A program made the position numbers and the translations under genes. A DNA stretch of 32,744 bases from the IMG/VR virus record IMGVR_UViG_3300017764_000042, positions 1-32,744 of that record; one strand, written 5' to 3'. The stretch comes from a virus. The stretch's first letter is position 1; every line of letters starts with the position of its first letter. This document shows positions 13,557 through 20,919 of the stretch, one piece after another. A model generated the notes under the pieces. The model saw nothing but the letters and a program-made list of their open reading frames with translations. It ran no database searches and was not told the origin of the DNA.

Positions 13557-13620
13557 TTAACATAAATTTAACATAGGGGGCTTGGAAAAGTCCCCTTTTT
13601 TTGTTATCTTTACTATGTAA
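13557..13620 (+). promoter_or_regulatory. TTAACA-box promoter, copy 4
   Basis: TTAACA at 13557-13562 and 13568-13573, 7 bp, CTTG at 13581-13584, 20 bp, TATCTTT at 13605-13611, then ACTATGTAA. Geometry is identical to the other three copies. The 7-bp gap and the CTTG are built from a terminator stem-loop (see the next entry). It drives the HAD phosphatase at 13632. Confidence 0.72.
13576..13602 (+). terminator. intrinsic terminator embedded in a promoter
   Basis: Stem GGGGGCTT (13576-13583) with AAGTCCCC (13588-13595), eight pairs with one G-T, loop GGAA, followed by seven T residues (13596-13602). It would end the transcript that includes hsp20 and 13346-13549. It lies between the TTAACA boxes and the -7 element of copy 4, so the -33 CTTG falls across the stem end and loop. 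Confidence 0.8.
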
Positions 13621-13631
13621 AGTTTAATAGT

Positions 13632-14078
13632 ATGAAGAATATAGTAATTTTTGATTTGGATGGTACTCTCGCTCTTATCGATGATAGGAGAAAGATTTCT
13701 ACCAAACCAAATGGTAAGATGGATTGGGACAAGTTCTTTGACCCTAAAAACATTAGTTTGGATAAACCAAATATACCTGTAATTAAAATGGCACAAAGTC
13801 TCGCAAGTGATGGTTTTCAGATTGTGATATTTAGTGGTAGAAGTAAAAGTACTATATCGGCTACTAAGTTTTGGTTAAGTAAAAACAAAGTTCCATTTCA
13901 TAGATTACTTATGAGACCAATAAAAGATTTCACTCCCGATGATGTCCTTAAACAAAATTGGTTAGACGATATTGGGAAAGACAATGTTCTATGTACTTTT
14001 GACGATAGACAAAAGGTAGTAGATATGTGGCGAGCTAATGGTATCTCGTGTTTTCAGGTAGCACCTGGTAATTTTTAA
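13632..14078 (+). CDS. HAD phosphatase, polynucleotide-kinase 3'-phosphatase type
   Basis: 148 residues. FDLDGTLA (7-14) is the HAD nucleophile motif (D8, D10); FSGRS (67-71) is motif II; the LMRPIKDFTPDDVLK segment (93-107) and FDDRQKVVDMWRANG (123-137) match the 3'-phosphatase domain of T4 polynucleotide kinase, which removes 3'-phosphates from RNA or DNA ends before ligation. The 5'-kinase domain of the T4 enzyme is absent, so this is a stand-alone phosphatase. A role in repair of tRNA or nicked nucleic acid is likely but not shown. It is under a TTAACA-box promoter. Confidence 0.85.
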   Translation: MKNIVIFDLDGTLALIDDRRKISTKPNGKMDWDKFFDPKNISLDKPNIPVIKMAQSLASDGFQIVIFSGRSKSTISATKFWLSKNKVPFHRLLMRPIKDFTPDDVLKQNWLDDIGKDNVLCTFDDRQKVVDMWRANGISCFQVAPGNF

Positions 14079-14083
14079 ATAAT

Positions 14084-14329
14084 ATGATTAGACACCCTCA
14101 AGATTATTTCTATATAACTGACAAACGGAGTTGTGGTTTAATACTTGGTTGGGCAGATGGATTTCATCAGTTCAATGCATATAATAAATCAAACCCTAAA
14201 GTTACTATTAGAAAAGACCTTAAATGGTTAGATAAAAATTCAGACCTCTATGATAAGTTAAGAATGATAGTTCTATATAACTTAGGATGGAAGTACGATA
14301 ATAAAAAACAATTATCGTTTGGATTTTAG
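14084..14329 (+). CDS. hypothetical protein, 81 aa
   Basis: Starts 5 bp after the phosphatase stop. Sequence with aromatic strands (DYFYITDKRSCGLILGWADG) and a basic helical end. Unrecognised. Its final codons contain the TTTGG of the uvdE promoter, so the gene end and the regulatory site share DNA. Confidence 0.55.
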   Translation: MIRHPQDYFYITDKRSCGLILGWADGFHQFNAYNKSNPKVTIRKDLKWLDKNSDLYDKLRMIVLYNLGWKYDNKKQLSFGF

Positions 14330-14355
14330 AAAAATATTTCGTATATTAGTAATAG
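14318..14355 (+). promoter_or_regulatory. box-less promoter (TTTG-N20-TATATTA) before uvdE
   Basis: TTTG at 14318-14321, inside the last codons of the preceding gene, 20 bp, TATATTA at 14342-14348. The segment TTCGTATATTAGTA closely matches the one before the ClpP gene. No TTAACA boxes. The ATG is 22 bp after the -7 element. Confidence 0.6.
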
Positions 14356-14370
14356 ATTAAATAATAAAAA

Positions 14371-15282
14371 ATGACAAACTTAGGTTACGCGTGTATCAAT
14401 ATGACACTACGCAAAGATAAGATTACTACAAATCGTAGTATGATAAAACGAACTTTCCTTAAAGAAGGAATCAAAAGGTCATCAGACCTTGCATTACAGA
14501 ACACCAGAGACCTTATTGAGATTATCAAGTGGAATCATAAGAATGGATTCAAACTATTTCGTATGACTTCTGATTTGATTCCATGGGCTTCAGAGTTTTC
14601 TCTTAGTTCAATGCCCGACTATCGTAAGATTTCTATGTTACTAAATGGTGCAGGAACTCTGGCAGAAAAGTATGGTCAACGGATTACATCTCATCCTGGT
14701 CCGTTCAATGTTCTTGTATCACCAAATGAACGAGTAGTAAATAATACTATTAGAGACTTATCTATTCATGGTGAGATATTTGATTTGATGGGGTTGAGTA
14801 GAACTCCTTACAACAAACTCAATATACATTGTAATGGTGTCTATGGTGACAAACAATCGGCGATGGATAGATTCTGTAAAAACTTCGAAAGGTTGCCTGA
14901 ATCAGTACAGACAAGACTTACTGTTGAGAATGATGATAAAGGTAGTATGTATTCAGTAAAAGACTTAATGTATATACATGATAGAATTGGTATTCCGATT
15001 GTCTTTGATTATCACCACCACAACTTTTGTACAGGTGGATTAACAGAACAAGAGGCATTAGAGTTGGCGATGTCAACATGGGGTGATATAAAACCAGTTG
15101 TACATTATTCTGAATCAAAAACACTTGAAGATGAGACCTCAAAACCTCAGGCACATTCAGATTACATTTATTCTAAGATTGATACCTATGGTCATGACCT
15201 TGATATTGTGGTTGAAGCTAAGGCAAAAGAACTGACTGTTCTAAATTATCTTTCCAATTTTGGTAAACACAAAAGGGCATAG
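14371..15282 (+). CDS. uvdE: UV-damage endonuclease (UvdE)
   Basis: 303 residues, the full length of the family. Conserved segments in order: LGYACINMTLR (4-14), FRMTSDLIPW (63-72), SHPGPFNVLVSP (107-118), LNIHCNGVYG (150-159), LTVENDDKG (183-191) and VFDYHHHNFC (211-220), which supply the His, Glu and Asp metal ligands of the TIM barrel. UVDE nicks DNA 5' to UV photoproducts and some other lesions, starting excision repair independent of UvrABC. A phage copy would protect its genome in sunlit water. It has its own box-less promoter and is followed by a 153-bp non-coding gap. Confidence 0.92.
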   Translation: MTNLGYACINMTLRKDKITTNRSMIKRTFLKEGIKRSSDLALQNTRDLIEIIKWNHKNGFKLFRMTSDLIPWASEFSLSSMPDYRKISMLLNGAGTLAEKYGQRITSHPGPFNVLVSPNERVVNNTIRDLSIHGEIFDLMGLSRTPYNKLNIHCNGVYGDKQSAMDRFCKNFERLPESVQTRLTVENDDKGSMYSVKDLMYIHDRIGIPIVFDYHHHNFCTGGLTEQEALELAMSTWGDIKPVVHYSESKTLEDETSKPQAHSDYIYSKIDTYGHDLDIVVEAKAKELTVLNYLSNFGKHKRA

Positions 15283-15435
15283 TTAGGGGGAAAGCTTGTT
15301 TTTTATTACTTTATTAAATATTATTTTAATATTTATACAGGACTTAAGTACGGGGGAGCTTAGCGACTTAGCAACTTTGTTGTCGTATATAAGTACAATT
15401 TTAAAAGTTAATAAAATCAATTTTTAGGAAAAAAA
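15283..15435 (+). other. 153-bp non-coding gap with inverted repeat and G-rich repeats
   Basis: The largest gene-free gap apart from the tRNA region. It holds two similar G-rich segments (gggggaaagctt at about 15286-15297 and gggggagctta at about 15352-15362) around a run of nearly pure A/T. Inside that run is a perfect inverted repeat, TAAATATTA (15315-15323), TTT, TAATATTTA (15327-15335). A second small hairpin, CAAC-TTT-GTTG, lies near 15372-15382 and is followed by TATATAAG. This could be a promoter region, a structured leader or a replication or packaging site; no standard -33/-7 pair is clear. Confidence 0.4.
15327..15340 (+). promoter_or_regulatory. ATATTTATACA motif (possible late promoter)
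   Basis: TAATATTTATACAG overlaps the right arm of the inverted repeat and matches the same AT-rich motif seen before 1907, 3747 and 31004. It is 98 bp from the next ATG, farther than the others, so this is the weakest copy. Confidence 0.2.
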
Positions 15436-16539
15436 ATGAAAAAAGTTTTCAACAGGTCAAATGGTTTCATCTTACTAATGATTCTAAGTACCTTCTCGGT
15501 AGCTGGTTCAGCCGCATACTATTCTGTATACGGATTAAGTTCTTTATTCGCAGGTGCAAGGTTTGAAGTTATCATTATGGCAGGTGCATTAGAAGTTGCA
15601 AAACTTGTGACCGCATCCTATCTACATAACAATTGGAAAAAAGCAGGATGGATGAAATGGTATCTATCACTCGCAGTTGTTGTACTGATGGTTATTACAT
15701 CTTTAGGTATCTATGGATTTTTAACATCAGCATATCAAACAACCGCAGACCAATTAGGTGTAGTAGAAAAACAAGTAAAAGTAATTGAGTTAAAGAAAGA
15801 TAGATTTCAAGAACAACTTGATTACTATAATATAGAAAAAAGTAATTTAACAAAATCTATTCTTGATTTGAGAAATGGTATATCTAATAATGTAATTCAA
15901 TATACAGATACTTTGGGTAATGTAATTACAACCCAATCGTCCTCAACAAGAAGATTGTTAACAAAAGAATTAGAAACTGCAGTAGGTACAAGAACAAATA
16001 TAAATGTTAAACTTGAACAACTAACCGACTCAATCACCAAACTTGAATTACAAGTATTAGATATTGAATCAAACAATGAAGTGGCAGCTGAGATAGGTCC
16101 ACTTAGATATATGGCAGAGTTAACTGAGAAACCAATGAATGTAATTGTGAATTGGTTTACTTTATTAATAGTATTTGTTTTTGACCCATTAGCAATCGCT
16201 ATGGTAATTGCATTAAATAAATTATTAGGAAGACATGATGACAACGATACAAACAATATTATTTCTAACGGGAATGGTGGGATTTATTCTGATGAATCCA
16301 TTATTGAAGAAGATGGGGAAGAGATATCAGAACCAACAAAAAGCGTGGATGATAATAGAAGAGAAGAAACAGAACTTGAGCAAGAAGAAATACAAGAAGT
16401 TTTGGAAGAGGATAAGGAAACACCAATCGTAGATACTAAAGAACTTTATGGTGAAAAAAAACCAGCAGATATTAAAAAAGTACCATCTATGAATGTCCCC
16501 AAAGGAACTTCAAATACGGCTAGTTGGAGTAATATCTAA
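15436..16539 (+). CDS. four-pass membrane protein with periplasmic-type coiled coil
   Basis: 367 residues. Hydrophobic helices at about 11-35, 41-62, 75-98 and 237-262. Between the third and fourth lies a long charged helix region (about 101-215, with LGVVEKQVKVIELKKDRFQE at its start), predicted coiled coil on one side of the membrane. The C-terminal 100 residues are very acidic (EEISEPTKSVDDNRREETEL) and presumably cytoplasmic. Relatives with this layout occur in T4-like aquatic phages without known function. It could act in membrane remodelling, superinfection control or lysis timing; nothing selects among these. The start has an A-rich leader (GGAAAAAAA) with a weak Shine-Dalgarno. Confidence 0.7.
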   Translation: MKKVFNRSNGFILLMILSTFSVAGSAAYYSVYGLSSLFAGARFEVIIMAGALEVAKLVTASYLHNNWKKAGWMKWYLSLAVVVLMVITSLGIYGFLTSAYQTTADQLGVVEKQVKVIELKKDRFQEQLDYYNIEKSNLTKSILDLRNGISNNVIQYTDTLGNVITTQSSSTRRLLTKELETAVGTRTNINVKLEQLTDSITKLELQVLDIESNNEVAAEIGPLRYMAELTEKPMNVIVNWFTLLIVFVFDPLAIAMVIALNKLLGRHDDNDTNNIISNGNGGIYSDESIIEEDGEEISEPTKSVDDNRREETELEQEEIQEVLEEDKETPIVDTKELYGEKKPADIKKVPSMNVPKGTSNTASWSNI

Positions 16540-16556
16540 ATAAATAATCAATAACA

Positions 16557-16594
16557 TTTGGATATATAAATTTTTATTTGTATATTAGTATAAA
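16557..16594 (+). promoter_or_regulatory. box-less promoter (TTTG-N20-TATATTA) before clpP-like gene
   Basis: TTTG at 16557-16560, 20 bp, TATATTAG at 16581-16588. It is the closest sibling of the uvdE promoter (shared TATATTAGTA). The ATG lies 20 bp after the -7 element. Confidence 0.62.
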
Positions 16595-16608
16595 TTTAGA
16601 ACTAAACT

Positions 16609-17277
16609 ATGGACGAATTATACGGAAATGAGACAACTTCAAGTTCGGAAGAACTCGATGTTAGATATGAGAAAGAGTTAAGTGAGGCTGAAAGAAGACA
16701 ATCGTCAGCACCAGATAAGGACCCTGACAGAAAACACTTCAGACATTTTGATTATGGAATAGATACTCAAGATAATGTTATTATCATAGAGGGTGAAATC
16801 CAATCAGGTATGACATTTGATGTTATATCTAAATCAAGGTTGTTGACAAAACTAAATGGTGGTGATGTTAAGACATTTAATATTTTATTAAATACACCAG
16901 GCGGTGATGTCATTGAGACTCTTGGTCTTATTGACTTTATGAAGTCTCAAGAAAAACAAGGTATCAAATATAATATCATTGTTAGGGGAGCAGCTATGTC
17001 CGCAGGAGCATTATTGTTAGCTTGTGGAACGGGTACTCGTATGGCGTCCAAACACTCTAAGATTATGGTACACCAATTGTCTACAATAGTAGTAGGTAAA
17101 TTGAGTGATGTTAAATCTAACGCTAAGTTTAGTGAAGAGTTAGAAAGTGATTGTAATCAATTGATGTCTGAATCTACTAAGAAAGACAAAGAGTATTGGG
17201 AAAACATTTCATCAAACGATTACTTTATATCAGCACAACAGGCATTAGAACTTGGAATCATCGATAAAATAATATAA
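16609..17277 (+). CDS. ClpP-like serine protease
   Basis: 222 residues. An acidic N-terminal extension of about 50 residues precedes the ClpP fold. LLNTPGGDV (93-101) is the oxyanion-loop strand; GAAMSAGALLL (127-137) holds the nucleophile S131; MVHQ (153-156) holds H155; SNDYFIS (202-208) supplies D204. The spacing (24 and 49 residues) matches the ClpP triad. The C-terminal ALELGIIDKII is typical. In phages such proteases act as prohead proteases or replace host ClpP. No capsid gene is in the window, so the role is open. The next gene starts 1 bp after its stop. Confidence 0.88.
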   Translation: MDELYGNETTSSSEELDVRYEKELSEAERRQSSAPDKDPDRKHFRHFDYGIDTQDNVIIIEGEIQSGMTFDVISKSRLLTKLNGGDVKTFNILLNTPGGDVIETLGLIDFMKSQEKQGIKYNIIVRGAAMSAGALLLACGTGTRMASKHSKIMVHQLSTIVVGKLSDVKSNAKFSEELESDCNQLMSESTKKDKEYWENISSNDYFISAQQALELGIIDKII

Positions 17278-17278
17278 A

Positions 17279-18070
17279 ATGACAAACTTTTTTACGGCAG
17301 AAGAATTAGTAGCCAATTACGAAAAATTTAGAAAACTAATTAACCAAACATTCGAAGGTGATAGATTAGAATCACTAAACAAAATGTATGACCATTTTGA
17401 AGAAAGAATAATCTACACACCCGCTTCATCAGTTGAACATTATCACAATGCATTTCCTGGTGGTTACATTGACCATGTACTAAGAGTTACAAGAAACGCT
17501 TTGAAAACATATGAGTTACAAAAAGAGTGGGGATTAAAAATGGATGGTTTAACAAAAGAGTCCATAATCTTTACGGCATTACATCATGATTTAGGTAAAT
17601 TAGGTTCAGTAGATGAAGACAATTACATAAAGAATGATTCGGATTGGCATGTAAAAAATCAAGGTAAGATTTACAAAACAAATCCAAACCTAAATTATAT
17701 GGACCACACCCTTAGAACATTTTATCTGCTAAACTACTTTGGAGTAAAGTGTACTGAAGCAGAGTGGTTGGGTATTCAACTTACCGATGGGTTGTATGAT
17801 GAAAACAATAAAAAATATTATATCACATATAATAAAGACCAAACACTTAAAACACCATTACCCCATATCATGCACCAAGCAGATATTAACGCAGCAAGAT
17901 ATGAGTATGAAAGATGGCAAACTGAAATGAGCCCACTAAAGTCGACTCGTAATCCTAACGGAAGACCATCTAACAAAGGAAAACTTTCAGATACATTTAG
18001 TACTTCTAAAACATCAACTGAAGAAACTAAAAAAGTATTTGACGCATTTAAAGATATAATAGAAGACTAA
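17279..18070 (+). CDS. HD-domain phosphohydrolase
   Basis: 263 residues. GGYIDHVLRV (61-70) gives the first metal His (H66), ALHHDLGKLG (100-109) the HD pair, and MHQADINAARYE (198-209) the distal Asp (D202). This is the HD superfamily pattern of metal-dependent phosphohydrolases acting on nucleotides or nucleic acids. The C-terminal 55 residues are low-complexity Ser/Thr/Lys. Which nucleotide it cleaves cannot be told; cyclic-nucleotide signal removal or nucleotide-pool control are both possible. It lies between the ClpP-like gene and a membrane-anchored small protein with 1-bp gaps. Confidence 0.8.
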   Translation: MTNFFTAEELVANYEKFRKLINQTFEGDRLESLNKMYDHFEERIIYTPASSVEHYHNAFPGGYIDHVLRVTRNALKTYELQKEWGLKMDGLTKESIIFTALHHDLGKLGSVDEDNYIKNDSDWHVKNQGKIYKTNPNLNYMDHTLRTFYLLNYFGVKCTEAEWLGIQLTDGLYDENNKKYYITYNKDQTLKTPLPHIMHQADINAARYEYERWQTEMSPLKSTRNPNGRPSNKGKLSDTFSTSKTSTEETKKVFDAFKDIIED

Positions 18071-18071
18071 T

Positions 18072-18353
18072 ATGATTACAACAATTATTATACTTTCTTT
18101 AACAACTTTAGTTTTTGGATTCACTACTTGGAACTTACTAAGAAAGAATGAAGCTACTGAAGATGTTGTAGAAGAACAAGAACAAACAATTTCAAATTTT
18201 GCAAAGTTAGTAGATGACTCAATGAAAAAAATGAAAGACTTAGATACAAAAGGAGCATTTGAATCTGACGATGAAACGGGTTTCGTTTTTACACAATTAT
18301 ATAAAATTATAGAAAAGCTGGAAAATTATTATGCCAAGGAAACGCAAGAATAA
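18072..18353 (+). CDS. membrane-anchored small acidic protein
   Basis: 93 residues. An N-terminal hydrophobic helix (MITTIIILSLTTLVFGFTTW) is followed by an acidic helical region. The layout, a short anchor then NLLRKNEATED, resembles a small protein found beside the sigma-like gene in other T4-like aquatic phages, as far as I recall. It starts 1 bp after the HD gene and overlaps the sigma-like gene by 23 bp. Confidence 0.6.
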   Translation: MITTIIILSLTTLVFGFTTWNLLRKNEATEDVVEEQEQTISNFAKLVDDSMKKMKDLDTKGAFESDDETGFVFTQLYKIIEKLENYYAKETQE

Positions 18354-19056
18354 AAGATATTTCACTAAGGTTACTGAGATAGCTATTAATGCTTATAATG
18401 GAATAGATGATTATAAGTTAAAGAATAAAATCTATAATAGATTCATTCACTATCCATTTGACAAGTTAGCTGAGAATGTTATTCACACATACAAAACATA
18501 TTACTTTGATGTACCATATGTTGATGTCAAGGCAAATGTAGTGGCGTTTCTAAATCAAAAGATTCATAAATTTAATGGAGCAAATGGTAGAGCATTTTCT
18601 TATTTTACGGTAGTAGCTAGAAACTACTTGTTTAATGAGAACAATCAGAACTACCAAAGGATGAAACAAAAAACTGATTTAAAATATATTGATACCACAA
18701 GGAATATAGGTAATGAAGTATATGAAAAAGAAATGAAAGAATCAGTAGCAGACTTTTTTGATTTCTATGTTAGATATATTGATGCGAATCTTTATAAACT
18801 ATTCGCTAAAGAAAGAGAACAAAAAATAGCTGACTCAATTACAGAACTATTTAGAACAAGACATGACTTATATTCTTACAACAAAAAGGCACTCTACATA
18901 CTTATTAGAGAGAGGACAGGTGTTCAAACTCAATATATAACTAAGGTTATTGGTAAACTTAAATTGTTATATAAAGAGTTGTATTTGGACTTTGTCACTA
19001 AAGGATACTTAGAAGTAAATCATAGAATCGAGGAATTCAATGACCAAAGACGATGA
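18331..19056 (+). CDS. gp55-like late sigma factor (putative)
   Basis: 241 residues. Residues about 62-115 look like a degenerate sigma region 2: YVDVKANVVAFLNQKIHKFN then GRAFSYFTVVARNYLFNENN, comparable to the helix [20 protein letters not shown] and what follows in T4 gp55. A basic N-terminus (MPRKRKNKRYF) precedes it. Unlike T4 gp55, about 80 more residues follow, including TGVQTQYITKVIGKLKLLYK, which could be a helix-turn-helix like sigma region 4. gp55 directs host RNA polymerase to late promoters with a sliding-clamp partner. It sits just upstream of the baseplate genes. Confidence 0.6.
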   Translation: MPRKRKNKRYFTKVTEIAINAYNGIDDYKLKNKIYNRFIHYPFDKLAENVIHTYKTYYFDVPYVDVKANVVAFLNQKIHKFNGANGRAFSYFTVVARNYLFNENNQNYQRMKQKTDLKYIDTTRNIGNEVYEKEMKESVADFFDFYVRYIDANLYKLFAKEREQKIADSITELFRTRHDLYSYNKKALYILIRERTGVQTQYITKVIGKLKLLYKELYLDFVTKGYLEVNHRIEEFNDQRR

Positions 19057-19399
19057 AATATTTAAAGGTAAATCTTTTTCGGATGTAATGGCCGACATTT
19101 ATTCTAATCAGAAAAAGAAAGACCGACAAATTAAACTACTGATTGCACAACTTGAACCAATGGTCAAGAACTTAAATGATGCCTCAGTAGTTGTTCCTTT
19201 AATAAAGGAGTATCTTGAAATATCTGTAAAGAATGATGACGCTTTAATTAAGTTAGCAGCAATTGTTCAAAGGATGATGAAAGATAATAATACAGGCGAT
19301 GGGAACTATATGTTGTCAGATGAAGAAAAAAGACAACTTATGGACGCAATAGATGAAGTTGAAAAAGACTTACCCAAAGAAGATATAGGAGATGAATAG
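19040..19399 (+). CDS. small helical protein next to sigma-like gene
   Basis: 119 residues, helical and charged (SDVMADIYSNQKKKDRQIKL; DDALIKLAAIVQRMM). It overlaps the sigma-like gene by 17 bp and the gp5-like gene by one base. T4 late transcription also needs the small co-activator gp33, and the size and position would fit, but no sequence signature supports that. It could equally be a baseplate accessory. Confident only as a gene. Confidence 0.6.
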   Translation: MTKDDEIFKGKSFSDVMADIYSNQKKKDRQIKLLIAQLEPMVKNLNDASVVVPLIKEYLEISVKNDDALIKLAAIVQRMMKDNNTGDGNYMLSDEEKRQLMDAIDEVEKDLPKEDIGDE

Positions 19400-20448
19400 T
19401 GGACGCTATTGTAAAAGAATTAGTATATAAGGATACAGAGCCAGAACTTCTGTATAGTATAAAGGTATCGCGTAATATAAAAGGACTTAAAACCGAAAGG
19501 TTTGAAATCGCATTTCCTTTAGATACTAATGTAAAAAGAATTCCAGTAGTTGGTGAAATGGTAAAGTTGTTAACGGCAACATCACCATCATCATCACCAG
19601 ATAAAAGTAAACCTATATATTACTATACTACACCTACTTCATTACAAAAGAATATAAATCATAACGCCTTACCGAAAGGATACGCTCAATTAGTAGGTAG
19701 TGGTGGTAATTCAGATGAATATGGAGCAGCTGCAGCAGGAAATCCTAACGCAAGTTCAACAAAACCTTTTAGTTTTGAGGCTGGGTTTGAAGAGGTAAAA
19801 GATGTATCCGCACTACAACCATTTACTGGTGATATATTATTAGAAGGTCGATTTGGACAATCAATAAGATTAGGATACACACCCTCAGGAAATACTGAAA
19901 CTACACAAAATCCGTCTTGGACAGGTGATTCGACTTCACCGATTACAATATTAAGAAATACACAAAACTCAAGTGGTTGGAATAAATTTGTTATAGAAGA
20001 TGTTAATGAGGATGACACCTCACTATATATGACATCTAAACAAAAAATTAATCTTAGTCAAGCACATCCATTTTCTTTAGGAGTAAAACCAGCAAATCTT
20101 CATGGTGACCCACAAGTACTAATTAATTCTGAAAGAGTTTTATTGAATGCTAAAAAAGATAGAGTTATCTTAGCAGGAACAGAAGATGTAAATATATCAA
20201 CACCGGCGTGGAAAGCTGCGATGGATAATATGTTTACACAAATAGACGAAATTAAAAACGAACTCGATGCGTTAAACAATGCAGTAAATTCTTTTGCAAG
20301 TTCAGGAGCAGCCGGAAATGTATGTTCAATTCCAGGTGTACCTAATGGACCATTAGCAGGTGCAGGTGGTGTATTAGTAGGAAAAACGGGTGGAATAAAA
20401 GCTAAGATTGCAAAAATAACGACAGAGTTAAATTTAATGAAACAATAA
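19399..20448 (+). CDS. gp5-like baseplate hub/spike protein
   Basis: 349 residues with a GTG start sharing its base with the upstream TAG. The N-terminal 60 residues are a beta domain. The segment GDILLEGRFGQSIRLGYTPS (about 144-163) followed by a GDSTSPITILRN strand and EDVNEDDTSLYMTS is the pattern of the OB-fold spike component used by marine T4-like phages in place of T4 gp5. The C-terminus is Gly/Ala-rich, then a helix. No lysozyme domain as in T4 gp5 is seen. It begins the baseplate block. Confidence 0.65.
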   Translation: MDAIVKELVYKDTEPELLYSIKVSRNIKGLKTERFEIAFPLDTNVKRIPVVGEMVKLLTATSPSSSPDKSKPIYYYTTPTSLQKNINHNALPKGYAQLVGSGGNSDEYGAAAAGNPNASSTKPFSFEAGFEEVKDVSALQPFTGDILLEGRFGQSIRLGYTPSGNTETTQNPSWTGDSTSPITILRNTQNSSGWNKFVIEDVNEDDTSLYMTSKQKINLSQAHPFSLGVKPANLHGDPQVLINSERVLLNAKKDRVILAGTEDVNISTPAWKAAMDNMFTQIDEIKNELDALNNAVNSFASSGAAGNVCSIPGVPNGPLAGAGGVLVGKTGGIKAKIAKITTELNLMKQ

Positions 20449-20472
20449 TTAAAACAAAAACTATTTATTATT

Positions 20473-20919
20473 ATGGATACGAATAAATTTGTAAAAGCAA
20501 TACAAACATTAATAAAAGAAGAGGTAAGAAAACAAGTAGCAAAAGAGAAACTTGCTATTCGTGAATCTATCATCCAAGAGATGAATAAACCTCAACCAAC
20601 AAAAAAGGCCAAGAAGCCAAATGTTAAATTTAAAAGTGGAAAGTTTTCCGATATGTTAAATGAAACAGTTGACAGTTGGCCAACAATGGGTGGTGGAACT
20701 TTGACTGCGAATAATGCACAAGGAATGGATAGAGGAACTATGGCATCGATGATGGGACTTAGTAGTTCACCAACACCACAATCAATGATACCAACAAAAG
20801 ATTCTGATGGTAGAGCAGTTGATGTAAATGCAGTAATGAATTCAGGAGTTGGACAAGCATTAACAAAAGATTATTCTCAGTTAATGAAAGCAATAAGTAA
20901 GAAGAAGGGTAAAATGTAA
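20473..20919 (+). CDS. structural-region hypothetical protein
   Basis: 148 residues: a charged N-terminal helix (IQTLIKEEVRKQVAKEKLAI), then a Ser/Thr/Met/Gly-rich loop region (MASMMGLSSSPTPQSM) and a basic end. No family is recognised. The TAATG overlap with gp25 couples them, so it is probably a baseplate or assembly factor. Confidence 0.6.
   Translation: MDTNKFVKAIQTLIKEEVRKQVAKEKLAIRESIIQEMNKPQPTKKAKKPNVKFKSGKFSDMLNETVDSWPTMGGGTLTANNAQGMDRGTMASMMGLSSSPTPQSMIPTKDSDGRAVDVNAVMNSGVGQALTKDYSQLMKAISKKKGKM

Noticed and set aside
19040-19399. T4 gp33 co-activator
   Set aside because: Size and position next to the sigma-like gene fit, but I see no sequence signature, so it is left as a helical protein of unknown function.
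20100-20573. 157-codon minus-strand frame across the gp5-like gene end
   Set aside because: It is antisense to recognisable structural coding sequence, spans a gene boundary, and every supported gene in the window is on the + strand. Composition is that of an out-of-frame shadow.
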